In this document: piece after piece, positions 37,671 through 48,465 of the stretch
Position numbering within the stretch: position 1 is the stretch's first letter
How the letters are laid out: every line of letters begins with the position of its first letter
Assembly (NCBI GenBank): GCA_024638165.1
Contig: JAHEKV010000002.1
Location: 89,134 to 153,133, forward strand
Reading direction: 5' to 3'
DNA: 64,000 bases
Source of the DNA: Flavobacteriaceae bacterium
GTDB taxonomy: Bacteria > Bacteroidota > Bacteroidia > Flavobacteriales > Flavobacteriaceae
The notes under the pieces: model-generated
Seen by the model: only the letters and a program-made list of their open reading frames with translations
Databases searched by the model: none
Told to the model about the DNA's origin: nothing
Made by a program: the position numbers and the translations under genes

Positions 37671-38850
37671 AGTAGTTATTGCGTATTCAGGAGGACTAGA
37701 TACCTCTTATTGCGCACACCTAATGGCAAGTGATCAGCAGAATGAGGTTTATGCGGTTACCGTGAATACAGGGGGCTTTTCAGCTACAGAGGTTGCTTCC
37801 ATTGAAGAGAAGGCCTTAGCATTCGGAGTAAGTCATTATGAGTGTATTGATGCACGCGAGCGACTCTATAACGAAGTGTTGCGTTTCTTGATTTATGGAA
37901 ATGTACTTAGAAATAATACGTATCCGTTATCGGTGAGTGCCGAACGTGCTACGCAGGCAATGGTGCTCATTGAATATGCAAAAAAGGTAGGTGCAAATGC
38001 AATCGTTCACGGTTCGACCGGAGCAGGAAACGATCAGGTTAGATTTGATTTAATCTTTAGCGTACTTGCCCCAGAAATTGAAATTATTACCCCGATTAGA
38101 GATAACACTTTATCAAGAGAAGAGGAGATTGAATACCTGAAAAGCCATGGTTATGAATTTAGCTTTGAAAAGTCGAAGTATTCAGTAAACAAAGGAATTT
38201 GGGGAACGTCTGTAGGAGGAGCAGAAACTTTAACTTCTTCTACGGGGCTTCCGGAGTCGGCTTATCCGTCACAGCTTGAAAAGTCTACTCCTGAAAAATT
38301 AATCCTTGAATTTAAGAGCGGAGAATTAAGCTCAGTAAATGGACAGACGGGTTCCCCGACTGAATTAATCACCCTGCTTGAAGAGATTGCTGCGCCCTTT
38401 GCTATTGGGAGAGATATCCATGTGGGTGATACCATTTTAGGGATTAAAGGGCGGGTTGGTTTTGAGGCTGCCGCACCTATGATTATTCTGAAAGCCCACG
38501 AACTTCTCGAAAAGCATGTGCTTACCAAGTGGCAACAATATCAAAAGCAGCAATTGGCTCAGTTTTATGGGATGTTGCTTCACGAAGGTCAATTGCTAGA
38601 CCCCGTAATGAGAGATATCGAGGCGTATCTAGAGCGTAGTCAAGAACGCGTTACAGGAGCTATTTATTTAACGCTACATCCGTATCGATTCACTTTAGAG
38701 GGTATTGAATCACCTTACGATATGATGCAGTCGAAAGTCGCCACTTACGGGGAGACCAATAAGGCGTGGGATTCTAGAGACGCTAAAGGGTTCATCAAAA
38801 TTTATAGTAACGCCATTCAAATTTCACATCATGCAAAACCGCAAGATTAA
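37660..38850 (+). CDS. argG: argininosuccinate synthase
   Basis: AYSGGLDTSYCAHLM, HGSTGAGNDQVRF. Confidence 0.97.
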   Translation: MKNKVVIAYSGGLDTSYCAHLMASDQQNEVYAVTVNTGGFSATEVASIEEKALAFGVSHYECIDARERLYNEVLRFLIYGNVLRNNTYPLSVSAERATQAMVLIEYAKKVGANAIVHGSTGAGNDQVRFDLIFSVLAPEIEIITPIRDNTLSREEEIEYLKSHGYEFSFEKSKYSVNKGIWGTSVGGAETLTSSTGLPESAYPSQLEKSTPEKLILEFKSGELSSVNGQTGSPTELITLLEEIAAPFAIGRDIHVGDTILGIKGRVGFEAAAPMIILKAHELLEKHVLTKWQQYQKQQLAQFYGMLLHEGQLLDPVMRDIEAYLERSQERVTGAIYLTLHPYRFTLEGIESPYDMMQSKVATYGETNKAWDSRDAKGFIKIYSNAIQISHHAKPQD

Positions 38851-39826
38851 GGTTGCTGTAATAGGTGCAACAGGATATACAGGAGCTGAGTTAATTCGAG
38901 TTCTCGCCTTTCATAGTGGGGTAGAACTAACACAACTCATCAGTCGATCGAAGGCGGGTCAGTCGGTGGCAGAAGTGATGCCAGAGCTTTCAAATCGACT
39001 CGATTTAAACTTTAGCGGTACCATTAATGCGGGTTCAGATGTATGGTTTCTTGCGCTTCCGCACGGGGCCTCGAAATCCTTTATAGAAGAGCACAAGGCA
39101 CTTGCTGATCAGGTTAAAATTGTTGATCTCAGCAATGAGTTTAGACATATTAACCGTTCAAAATGGGGAGGCTATCACTTTACTTTTGGGTTGCCTGAAC
39201 TAAGAAGACAGGAGATTCAAAACGCAAATCACATTGCTAATCCGGGCTGTTTCGCAACTGCAATTACCTTAGGTTTAGCACCGCTATTTCACCACTACAA
39301 AATAGACGAGCAGACCCCGATTCATAGTAACGCTACAACAGGTAGTACTGGCGCAGGGGCCTCGCTTTCAGAGACCTCACATTTCAGTTATAGACTGAAC
39401 AATCTTTCGTGGTATAAAGCTTTTACCCATCAGCATTTAGCTGAAATTGGGGAGCAACTCACCCAAAAGGCTGAAGGTGTCCCAAAGCTCTTTTTTCTTC
39501 CTCAGCGAGGAGCCTTTGCTAGAGGAATTTTTGCCACATCGTATTGTGAATTCGAAGGATCGCTTGAAGATGCCTATGACCTTTATGAAGCCTTTTACAA
39601 GGAGGCAGCCTTTACTCAGGTGGTAAAAGCACCGATATCGCTAAAGCAAGTGGTAGGCACAAATAATTGTCAAATCCATCTTCATAAACATAACGACACA
39701 CTGCTGATTACCTCTGCCATTGACAATTTATTGAAAGGCGCCGCAGGACAAGCCGTACAGAATATGAATCTCATGTTTGGCTTTGACGAATCTGAAGGGT
39801 TGCTATTTAAATCTATAGGATACTAA
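38831..39826 (+). CDS. argC: N-acetyl-gamma-glutamyl-phosphate reductase
   Basis: VIGATGYTGAELIR, ANPGCFATAITLGLAPL. Confidence 0.96.
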   Translation: MQNRKIKVAVIGATGYTGAELIRVLAFHSGVELTQLISRSKAGQSVAEVMPELSNRLDLNFSGTINAGSDVWFLALPHGASKSFIEEHKALADQVKIVDLSNEFRHINRSKWGGYHFTFGLPELRRQEIQNANHIANPGCFATAITLGLAPLFHHYKIDEQTPIHSNATTGSTGAGASLSETSHFSYRLNNLSWYKAFTHQHLAEIGEQLTQKAEGVPKLFFLPQRGAFARGIFATSYCEFEGSLEDAYDLYEAFYKEAAFTQVVKAPISLKQVVGTNNCQIHLHKHNDTLLITSAIDNLLKGAAGQAVQNMNLMFGFDESEGLLFKSIGY

Positions 39827-40623
39827 TGAAATCGACTATTGCCATCATAGGAGCAGGAAATCTGGGGTTAAGTATTGCCTCAGGCCTTCATCAAACAGGA
39901 CATTCTTTGGTACTTACTCGAAGAAAAACGGCCTCGCTTTCTAGCTGGTCAACCAGGGAGAATGTTGAGGTGACTAGCGATAACATTCAGGCAGTTACTA
40001 AAGCCGATGTAGTTATCATTGCGGTTCAGCCCAGTCAATGTGATCGTATTTTAAGACAGATAAAACAAAGTCTTCAAAAGAATTGTCTAGTCGTATGCAC
40101 GGCTGCTGGGTATCAAATTGAACAGCTCGAGGCGGTTTTAGGGTCTAACACTGCCGTTTATCGCGCCATGCCCAACACAGCCATTTCGGTACAGGCTTCA
40201 ATGACTTTAATTGCCTCGAATGAGACAGGTGTTTCTAGGCTTTCAGAGGTTGAGGAACTATTTGCACATGTTGGAGAGACCTTGGCTATTGAAGAGTCTC
40301 AAATGCAGGCCGCCACGGTGCTTTGTGCAAGTGGAATTGCTTTTTGGCTGAGACTGATCAGAGCCAATACTCAAGGAGGAGTACAATTAGGGTTTGAGTC
40401 AGAGGTGGCTTTAAAAATTGCTACCCAGACGGCTTATGGAGCGGCTCGATTACTTATCGAATCGGGAAATCACCCTGAGGCAGAGATTGATCGCGTTACC
40501 ACTCCGAGCGGATGCACGATAACCGGGCTTAATGTCATGGAGCATTCAGGAATGAGCTCGGCATTTATTCAGGGGTTAACAGCCTCTTTTGATAAAATCA
40601 ACGAAATTAAATCGACGACTTAA
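39826..40623 (+). CDS. proC: pyrroline-5-carboxylate reductase
   Basis: IIGAGNLGLSIASGL Rossmann, YRAMPNTAISV, VTTPSGCTITGL. Confidence 0.94.
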   Translation: MKSTIAIIGAGNLGLSIASGLHQTGHSLVLTRRKTASLSSWSTRENVEVTSDNIQAVTKADVVIIAVQPSQCDRILRQIKQSLQKNCLVVCTAAGYQIEQLEAVLGSNTAVYRAMPNTAISVQASMTLIASNETGVSRLSEVEELFAHVGETLAIEESQMQAATVLCASGIAFWLRLIRANTQGGVQLGFESEVALKIATQTAYGAARLLIESGNHPEAEIDRVTTPSGCTITGLNVMEHSGMSSAFIQGLTASFDKINEIKSTT

Positions 40624-40626
40624 GTT

Positions 40627-41748
40627 ATGAGTTTATATCAGGTTTACGCTCAGTATCCGATTGAATTGGTCTCGGCTAAAGGGATGGAACTTACCGACAG
40701 CAATGGGGTAAAATACACCGATTATTACGGGGGGCATGCGGTGATCTCGATCGGACACAGCCATCCGCATTATGTAAAATCACTCACCGAGCAGTTAGAA
40801 CAAATCGGGTTCTATTCGAATGTTGTTCTCAACCGTTTTCAGGAGGAACTCGCTGAGCGATTAAATGCGAAATTAAATGAGGACTACGCTTTGTTTTTGT
40901 GTAATAGTGGGGCCGAGGCAAATGAGAACGCACTCAAATTAGCTTCATTCAAGACCGGGCGAAAAAAGGTTCTCGCCTTTAAAGGGAGCTTTCACGGAAG
41001 AACTTCAGCAGTAGTTGCAGCTACAGACAATCCTTCGATTGTAGCCCCGCTCAATGCTGGTCATGAGGTCGATTTTATTCCTTTTGGTGACCACAAACAA
41101 TTAGAGCAATTATTAGCCACAGAACAGTATTGTACCGTAATTGTAGAAACTATTCAAGGAGTTGGAGGATTAGATCAACCTAGCCTAGATTTTGCTTCTG
41201 AGATTAACGAGCAATGTAAAAATACAGGCACTTTACTTATTGCAGATGAGGTTCAATCTGGTTTTGGTAGAAGCGGTAGCTTTTTTTCTTTTCAGCGCTT
41301 TGATTTAGAGCCAGACTTCATCACGATGGCCAAGGGAATGGGGAATGGATTCCCTGTTGGAGGGGTGCTCATTCACGAGAAACATGAGGCTGTTAAAAGT
41401 GAACTAGGAACTACGTTTGGCGGAAATTATCTAGCCTGTAGAGCTGCTTTAGCCGTCTTAGATGTTCTTGAAGACGAAGATTTAATTGCCAATGCAAGAG
41501 ATTTAGAGTCTCATTTTCGAGCAGAGGTTGATCGACTAGGTATCGAGGCCAAGATCAAAGGAGCAGGGCTTATGATCGGTCTAGACTTTGGAAAACCAAC
41601 GGCCGCGCTTCGTAAGACTTTATTAGAAGAAAGCCATCTATTTGTCGGGTCGTCTAGTAACCCTAATGTGGTTCGCATTCTTCCGCCCCTTAATTGTACC
41701 AAGGAGGCATTATCAACCCTCCTCAGTGAGATAAAGCGATTATCATGA
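40627..41748 (+). CDS. argD: acetylornithine/succinylornithine aminotransferase
   Basis: NSGAEANENALKLA, LLIADEVQSGFGRSG, MAKGMGNGFPVGG. Confidence 0.93.
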   Translation: MSLYQVYAQYPIELVSAKGMELTDSNGVKYTDYYGGHAVISIGHSHPHYVKSLTEQLEQIGFYSNVVLNRFQEELAERLNAKLNEDYALFLCNSGAEANENALKLASFKTGRKKVLAFKGSFHGRTSAVVAATDNPSIVAPLNAGHEVDFIPFGDHKQLEQLLATEQYCTVIVETIQGVGGLDQPSLDFASEINEQCKNTGTLLIADEVQSGFGRSGSFFSFQRFDLEPDFITMAKGMGNGFPVGGVLIHEKHEAVKSELGTTFGGNYLACRAALAVLDVLEDEDLIANARDLESHFRAEVDRLGIEAKIKGAGLMIGLDFGKPTAALRKTLLEESHLFVGSSSNPNVVRILPPLNCTKEALSTLLSEIKRLS

Positions 41749-42677
41749 AAAAATACACCAGCGTTAGAGATTTAGTGTCTGCGTCAGACGCAGTGAAAGA
41801 GGCACTCTCTTTGAAACAAAGCCAGGATATTGCAAAGCCTTACACTAAAGACAAGGTACTTTGTCTCCTGTTTTTTAACAATAGTTTGAGAACAAGGTTG
41901 AGTACTGAATTGGCAGGGATTAAGCTAGGGATGAAGGTAATGGTCATGCAAATTGGCGAGAGTGGTTGGGCCCTTGAATTTGAAGATGGGGCAATCATGA
42001 ATAGTACTAAAGCAGAGCATATCAAGGAGGCTGCTGCAGTTGTATCCCAGTACGCAAATATTATAGGAATTCGATCGTTCCCAACCCTAACTGATAAAGA
42101 GGCAGATGTTAATGACCGAGTGATGTCAGCTTTTGTTGCCCACGCTACCGTACCTGTGTTTAGTATGGAGGGCGCGGTTGAACATCCACTTCAGGCGCTT
42201 GCTGATGCGATTACAATTGCAGAGAATTGTACTTACAGGCCTAAAGTAGTTCTTAGTTGGGCGCCACACCCTAGAGCCCTTCCGCACGCAGTAGCCAATT
42301 CGTTCGCTCTTATGATGCAGGCTACCGATGTTGATTTTGTAATTACGCACCCAAAGGGATATGAATTAGACCCTGCCGTTGTAGGAGATACTAAGGTTGA
42401 ATACGATCAAGACAAAGCCTTTGAAGGGGCCGATTTTGTTTACGTCAAAAACTGGTCTCAGTTTGCCGACTATGGCGCGGTTAGTACGGGTCTCGATCAT
42501 TGGATGATCACACCTGAGAAGTTAGGGCCTGCGAAGTTTATGCACTGTCTGCCTTTAAGAAGAAACGTGATCGCAACCGATGCTGTTCTAGACTCTGAAC
42601 AATCTTTGGTGATCGAACAGGCGAATAATAGAACCTATTCTGGTGTCTACATCATTCAAAAGCTATTGGAATCATGA
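41745..42677 (+). CDS. argF': N-acyl (acetyl/succinyl)-ornithine carbamoyltransferase
   Basis: FFNNSLRTRLSTELA, HPLQALADAITI, MHCLPLRRN. Confidence 0.92.
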   Translation: MKKYTSVRDLVSASDAVKEALSLKQSQDIAKPYTKDKVLCLLFFNNSLRTRLSTELAGIKLGMKVMVMQIGESGWALEFEDGAIMNSTKAEHIKEAAAVVSQYANIIGIRSFPTLTDKEADVNDRVMSAFVAHATVPVFSMEGAVEHPLQALADAITIAENCTYRPKVVLSWAPHPRALPHAVANSFALMMQATDVDFVITHPKGYELDPAVVGDTKVEYDQDKAFEGADFVYVKNWSQFADYGAVSTGLDHWMITPEKLGPAKFMHCLPLRRNVIATDAVLDSEQSLVIEQANNRTYSGVYIIQKLLES

Positions 42678-43444
42678 GTTCTTTATTTGTTTTGAAAATC
42701 GGAGGAGAATTATTGCAATCCCCTGAAAAGTGTGATCAAGTACTACAGTATTTTGTCGCTCATCAAGGGCCAAAGATTTTGGTTCATGGTGGCGGACGAG
42801 ATGCTTCTAGCTTAAGTGAAAAAATGGGAATGCAACCCCATCTTATCGATGGCCGAAGAGTTACTGACGCCGCTCAATTAGATGTCGTTACCATGGTGTA
42901 CGCTGGCAAGGTAAACACTCAATTAGTGGCCCGATTGAATGCCTTAGGGCAAAAGGCTCTGGGGATTAATGGCTCTGACCTTGGCATCATCACTTGTGAT
43001 AAAAGACCAGCTACCCCAATTGATTACGGGTTCGTAGGAGATATTAAAGCGGTAAATGGGTCGGCTATCACCGAGCTCCTTGAATTAGGCATAACGCCTG
43101 TTTTCTCTGCGATCACTAGCGACGGACAAGGGCAATTGCTAAATACCAATGCAGACACGGTAGCAACCGCAGTGGCTACTGCATTAACCTTAGATCATAC
43201 GGTAAAATTGGCATTACTCATGGGGATCCCGGGAATCCTTCGAGATTTAGAAGACTCTGAAAGCTTAATTAAAGAACTAGATCATGCTTCTTACGAGGAG
43301 CTCAAAGCCTCGGGAGCCTTATCAGGGGGTATTCTACCGAAACTACACAATGGCTTTCAGGCTATAAACAATGGAGTTTCTGAGGTGATTATTGCCAATG
43401 AAGAAACACTCATCAATCATCAAAACACCTTATTATGTCGCTAG
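42674..43444 (+). CDS. argB: acetylglutamate kinase
   Basis: VLKIGGELL, LVHGGG, LSGGILPKL. Confidence 0.95.
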   Translation: MSSLFVLKIGGELLQSPEKCDQVLQYFVAHQGPKILVHGGGRDASSLSEKMGMQPHLIDGRRVTDAAQLDVVTMVYAGKVNTQLVARLNALGQKALGINGSDLGIITCDKRPATPIDYGFVGDIKAVNGSAITELLELGITPVFSAITSDGQGQLLNTNADTVATAVATALTLDHTVKLALLMGIPGILRDLEDSESLIKELDHASYEELKASGALSGGILPKLHNGFQAINNGVSEVIIANEETLINHQNTLLCR

Positions 43445-44508
43445 AAGAACTGACTAGCTCTGCTATCGAACTTTTAAAATCACTCATTGCCACACCTTCT
43501 TTTTCTGAGGAGGAAGATCAAACGGCTGAACGTATTGAAGCTTGGCTCAAAAAGTACGAAGTAATTACTCGGAGAGAAGGGAATAGTGTTATCGCTATTA
43601 ACAAACATGAAGACCCTTCAAAACCTTACTTTCTATTAAACTCACACCATGATACGGTGCGTCCGAACAAGGCTTACACTAGAGATCCTTTTAATCCTGA
43701 GGTGATAGACGGTAAATTATACGGGCTCGGCAGCAACGACGCAGGAGGGCCACTGGTTTCACTTATGGCCACTTTTGTTCATTTCTATAACCGTTCAGAC
43801 CTTCCTTATAACCTAGTGATGGTCGCTTCTGCCGAGGAGGAAACTGCAGGCAAAAATAGTTTGAGAGGCATTCTCCCCCTACTGCCTGAATTTGAATTGG
43901 CGATCGTAGGAGAGCCTACCTTACTCGATCTAGCTATTGCCGAAAAGGGGCTGCTCGTGTATGACGCTATTGTGAAGGGAACTCCATCACATGCGGCACA
44001 TCCTAACGATGATAATCCGATCTACAAATTAGGCGATGTACTGAAATGGTTTGAAGAACTTGAGTTTGAGAAGAAGTCTGAAATGCTCGGGAGTGTCAAG
44101 ACTACTGTGACCCAAGTTTCTGCGGGAAAACAACATAATGTAGTACCTGCTGAGGTTGCCTTGGTTGTAGACGTTCGTGTTACCGATGCCTACACTAATG
44201 AGGAAGTAGACGCTTACTTTAGAACGCATGCTCCTTGTCAAATGACTCCTCGATCAACGCATTTGAGGTCTTCAGGAATTGAGTCGAATCACCCGCTCGT
44301 GCTGGCAGGAAAGTCGCTGGGGAGAAAAACCTATGGGTCTCCGACCTTATCAGATCAGGCAGCACTTCGCTGTAAATCGATGAAAATGGGCCCCGGAGAT
44401 AGCCTTCGTTCACATCAGGCCGATGAGTTTATCTACCTTCACGAAATAGAAGAGGCAGTGGTGTTATACACTGATCTACTTGAATCTTTTTTTAAATCTA
44501 TAAACTAG
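43435..44508 (+). CDS. argE: M20 family peptidase, acylornithine deacylase (ArgE-like)
   Basis: LLNSHHDTV, YGLGSNDAGGPLV, ASAEEETAG metal-binding motifs; operon context. Confidence 0.9.
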   Translation: MSLEELTSSAIELLKSLIATPSFSEEEDQTAERIEAWLKKYEVITRREGNSVIAINKHEDPSKPYFLLNSHHDTVRPNKAYTRDPFNPEVIDGKLYGLGSNDAGGPLVSLMATFVHFYNRSDLPYNLVMVASAEEETAGKNSLRGILPLLPEFELAIVGEPTLLDLAIAEKGLLVYDAIVKGTPSHAAHPNDDNPIYKLGDVLKWFEELEFEKKSEMLGSVKTTVTQVSAGKQHNVVPAEVALVVDVRVTDAYTNEEVDAYFRTHAPCQMTPRSTHLRSSGIESNHPLVLAGKSLGRKTYGSPTLSDQAALRCKSMKMGPGDSLRSHQADEFIYLHEIEEAVVLYTDLLESFFKSIN

Positions 44509-44515
44509 TCTTGCC

Positions 44516-45832
44516 ATGAAACTTTGGGAAAAGGGAATTTCAACAGAAGCTTCTATCGAAAATTTCACTGTCGGAAACGACCGTCATTATGATCGTTACC
44601 TAGCCATCTATGATGTCAAAGCTTCGGCCGCTCATGCTAAAATGTTGCATAAATGCGGATTTTTAGAACTGCTTGAACTCAACCAATTACTAGAAGGCCT
44701 TAGCGAACTCGAAAAGCAAGTGGCTCTTGCAGATTTCAGCATTCCCGAGAGTTTCGAAGATATACATTCATACATCGAATATTACCTTACTGATAAATAC
44801 GGTTCGGTAGGAAAAAAGATTCACACCGCTCGATCTAGAAACGACCAAGTGATTACGGCGTTACAACTTTATGTAACCGATTCTTTAGAGCAGCTTATAG
44901 AAAGTACTGCTGGTTTTGCTCGCTTGTTGCTCGAATTGTCTGAAGAGTATCGCGACATTCTGATGCCGGGCTATACCCATTTGCAAGTCGCTATGCCTTC
45001 GTCGTTTGGCTTATGGCTTTCGGCTTATGCAGAAACGCTTTGTGACGACATCGTAGCCCTCAAGGCAGCCGCAGTGGTCTCGAATCAAAACCCCTTGGGT
45101 TCAGCCGCAGGCTATGGCTCAAACTTCGGTATTGATCGTCTTTTAACGACTGAACTTATCGGTTTTGAGGTAGTTAAGGTGAATTCGATTGCTTCTCAAA
45201 TGCTTCGAGGTCGAATAGAGAGAATAGCTATCAATGCCATCGCTCAATTGGGTGCTACACTAAGCAAATTAGCCGGAGATATCTGTTTATATATGGGTCA
45301 GGATTTTGGTTTTCTTTCTTTCGATGACGAAATCACAACCGGGAGTAGCATCATGCCTCATAAGAAAAATCCGGATGTGTTTGAACTCATTCGCGCTAAG
45401 GGGAATGCCTTACAAGGCGTTTCGGTACAAATCTCAACCATCCTAGCGAACTTGCCGACAGGCTATCACAGAGATCTTCAACTGACTAAGCCTATGTTGA
45501 TGGACAGTTTTTTAACTATTGAGGAGCTACTCAATATTTTTTCTTTTTCGCTTTCGAAAATGACCCCATCAAAGGCCTTACTAGAGCAAGAAAAGTACAC
45601 CTATTTGTGGAGTGTCGATACGTTAAATAGCATGGTAAGTGCTGGGATGCCGTTTAGAGATGCATATAAAAAGATGGCAGAAGACATAGCGACGAACAAT
45701 TATGTGCCGAACAAGGAGGCCGCTCATACTCATTTAGGTTCTATCGGAAACTTAGGCCTTGATCTAATTTCAAAAAAATTAGAAGCTGTGGTTCAAAGCG
45801 GGAACTATTCGGGTTTATCGAGTGAAAAGTAG
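44516..45832 (+). CDS. argH: argininosuccinate lyase
   Basis: HTARSRNDQV, GSSIMPHKKNPD. Confidence 0.97.
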   Translation: MKLWEKGISTEASIENFTVGNDRHYDRYLAIYDVKASAAHAKMLHKCGFLELLELNQLLEGLSELEKQVALADFSIPESFEDIHSYIEYYLTDKYGSVGKKIHTARSRNDQVITALQLYVTDSLEQLIESTAGFARLLLELSEEYRDILMPGYTHLQVAMPSSFGLWLSAYAETLCDDIVALKAAAVVSNQNPLGSAAGYGSNFGIDRLLTTELIGFEVVKVNSIASQMLRGRIERIAINAIAQLGATLSKLAGDICLYMGQDFGFLSFDDEITTGSSIMPHKKNPDVFELIRAKGNALQGVSVQISTILANLPTGYHRDLQLTKPMLMDSFLTIEELLNIFSFSLSKMTPSKALLEQEKYTYLWSVDTLNSMVSAGMPFRDAYKKMAEDIATNNYVPNKEAAHTHLGSIGNLGLDLISKKLEAVVQSGNYSGLSSEK

Positions 45833-48465
45833 TCCCCTTCAAAAAGTGATCGGATATACTGCTTCAATAACGTTTCGAACTCCATAATCTTATCTGGAGT
45901 AATGCGCATAGGATTCTTTCCTTCAATAAGAGGGAGATAGGTTTGACTCTTTGTGCTAAAGACGTATGCGTACACCTCTTCACCGTAGACCGTATTCCAT
46001 TGTTCACTTCGGTACAAGAATAAGGCGTAACACAGAAGCTGGAGCGCCTTTCCTTTTTTGTGATTGGTAAACACCTCGCTTATCGTTTCGACCTTTAATT
46101 CAGAGGGGGTGACTGAACCGGTTTTATAGTCTACCACTCTAAGGGTGTTATGGATGCGATCGACACGATCAACGAGCCCTCTTATTTTGAAGGGCTTTGG
46201 GCTGATCTCTGGCAAGTCTAGCGCTACCTCTAATTTCTCTTCTAAAAGAACTAATTCAATTGCCTTTTGATTTTCACAAAGCGAGGCATCGGCTTCTAGG
46301 GTTTTGGTTACGTAATCTTTAATCACCTCGTAGGTTAGGTATCCTCGCCCTTTTTCTCGATCATAAACCACCTTTTCTTTGGTGTAGGCATGGGCAGTAA
46401 AAGTCGCCACTTTCGGATACAATTGACCAATGGCTTCAGTGGTCAATATGGGCTTTTCGAGGCTCTTATAAAGCGACTCTAAGGTGTGATGAATGATGTT
46501 TCCGAAGATGTTTAACGGCATCATTTCAGAGAGCTCATCGTAGGAGCTAATCTGAAGTAAGTATTGCTTATAAAAATCTAAGGGGTCTGCTATAGATCGA
46601 CTTAGACTACTGGGAGAGAAACCATAATGCCCAAGAGCCAGCAGGCTTTCCTTGAAGGCAGCATCCTTTTTGATTTGATCCTCTGTGTTTTTTTGAAAGG
46701 ATTGATTAAAATATACCGATCTGTATATAATAGATTTTCTCAACATAGAATGAGTCTCTAATTGATAGATCAATCTACTTTTTTCTTTGGTTTCGAATGC
46801 GCCTTGTTGACCGTTAAAGGTTAGATAGGCCTTCGACGATTTCTGTAGGAGACGATAGAAGTAATAGGTATAAATGGCGTCCTTTTCTTTGTAAGTCGGT
46901 AGTCCAAACGCTCGTTTCATTTCATGTGGAATGAGTGAGGCGTCATTCTTGCCCTTAGGTATGATTCCTTCATTGAGCGATAAGACGATAACCTTGTCAA
47001 AGGAGAGGTTTCTGGTTTCGAGAATCCCCATGATTTGAAGCCCACTATTCTGATCTCCTTTATAGGAAAAGTTGCCGGTCCTTATTTGAGAGAATACCAA
47101 CTCTTCAAAGCTTTCTAAACTGAGATCACTGCTGAGGTAAGAGGATTGAAGCTCAATGGCCTTATTTACCGCTTGCTTTAAAAGACCTGCTTCGGCACAA
47201 GCAAGGTGATCGATGAATTCGATAAGTAGACTACTTAACTTTCGGTTGTTGTCTTCTAGATCAAAGAAGGGCAGGTGTGAATAGCTGGATAGTTCAACGG
47301 TACTTTTTCTACTCTCTTCAGGGCTCTTTTCTATTTCTAATAACGGATGATTCAGTAAGGGTAGCAACAATCGGGTGGGTACGACTCCTGACTTCTGTAG
47401 GGCTACTTTTATGAGTGCTAGATATTGACGAACTAGAGAAGCCCCTTGGGTATAAATAATAGCCTCCCCCATAGTGATGTTGATCGATCCTTTGCTGGTG
47501 TCTTCAGGAAGATGAGCGATAACGGCAGGTAAAAGGGATTCGTCTGCAAGCACCACAGCGGTGTTATCGTAAGATTCTAAATCATTAAGGATTTGCGCCA
47601 TCGCGTGGCATTGGGCCAAAACTCCAGGGCATTCTATGACTTCGATGCTGCGCTCCTTACGAAGCAGTTCATTGTTTTCTTTAAATACTGAGGGGAGTGG
47701 CTGCTTATCGAGAAAACACCATTCTTTTCGATATTGTCTAATGAAATGACTCGCCTCGTGTTGTTCGTTCTGCAATAGATCCCAATCAATATCCCAGAAT
47801 ATAAAACCTGGATTTTCGGATTGAATGAGGTTAGCTACTACGGCCTGTTCTGCCTTTGAAAACGCATTAAAACCGATAAACACATGCGACTTGACGGTCT
47901 TTTCTAGGTATTGACTTACCTTTTCTGCCGCCTTTTGGTAGACAAGGCCTTGATATCCTTGGCGTGTTTGTAATAGCCTTTGCTTGAATACGGGATAGAC
48001 TTTTTCAATTAATTCGATCCGTTTTAGATGATTCTTGATTAAATCTGAACGCTTTTCCTCGGCGAATTGAGCATCCATTTCACCCATTTGTTTGAGGCTC
48101 CGAAAGAGTCCTTCAGAATGGATTAATCCTTGGTCGATCTCATTAAAGTCGCTTAAAAGAGCGCTCCCCATTGCAGAGAACTTGTGAAAGGGGTCTTTGT
48201 AACCCACCACCTCTTTGTAAACGCTAAAGAGGGTTAATAATTGATGCGAAGGGTCAGCATATCTCAGACCTGCAATGTTCGAAAACAATTGGTCAATCGT
48301 AATCGTTTCAGGGGCAAAGCCTGAAGATTTATTGATTTGACCAATCGCCCTGTATAGCGCTTGAGCACTCCGAATATTGGGGAGAACAAAAAGATAGCGA
48401 TCTAAAGATTCTTCTTCTTGAAGCTTAGTAATGATTAAATCGATGAAGCCTTTTTGATTAGTCAT
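45805..48465 (-). CDS. AddB-like PD-(D/E)XK nuclease family protein
   Basis: C-terminal GLVDRVDRIHNTLRVVDYKTG nuclease motif, helicase-like N-terminal region. Confidence 0.85.
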   Translation of the reverse strand: MTNQKGFIDLIITKLQEEESLDRYLFVLPNIRSAQALYRAIGQINKSSGFAPETITIDQLFSNIAGLRYADPSHQLLTLFSVYKEVVGYKDPFHKFSAMGSALLSDFNEIDQGLIHSEGLFRSLKQMGEMDAQFAEEKRSDLIKNHLKRIELIEKVYPVFKQRLLQTRQGYQGLVYQKAAEKVSQYLEKTVKSHVFIGFNAFSKAEQAVVANLIQSENPGFIFWDIDWDLLQNEQHEASHFIRQYRKEWCFLDKQPLPSVFKENNELLRKERSIEVIECPGVLAQCHAMAQILNDLESYDNTAVVLADESLLPAVIAHLPEDTSKGSINITMGEAIIYTQGASLVRQYLALIKVALQKSGVVPTRLLLPLLNHPLLEIEKSPEESRKSTVELSSYSHLPFFDLEDNNRKLSSLLIEFIDHLACAEAGLLKQAVNKAIELQSSYLSSDLSLESFEELVFSQIRTGNFSYKGDQNSGLQIMGILETRNLSFDKVIVLSLNEGIIPKGKNDASLIPHEMKRAFGLPTYKEKDAIYTYYFYRLLQKSSKAYLTFNGQQGAFETKEKSRLIYQLETHSMLRKSIIYRSVYFNQSFQKNTEDQIKKDAAFKESLLALGHYGFSPSSLSRSIADPLDFYKQYLLQISSYDELSEMMPLNIFGNIIHHTLESLYKSLEKPILTTEAIGQLYPKVATFTAHAYTKEKVVYDREKGRGYLTYEVIKDYVTKTLEADASLCENQKAIELVLLEEKLEVALDLPEISPKPFKIRGLVDRVDRIHNTLRVVDYKTGSVTPSELKVETISEVFTNHKKGKALQLLCYALFLYRSEQWNTVYGEEVYAYVFSTKSQTYLPLIEGKNPMRITPDKIMEFETLLKQYIRSLFEGDYFSLDKPE

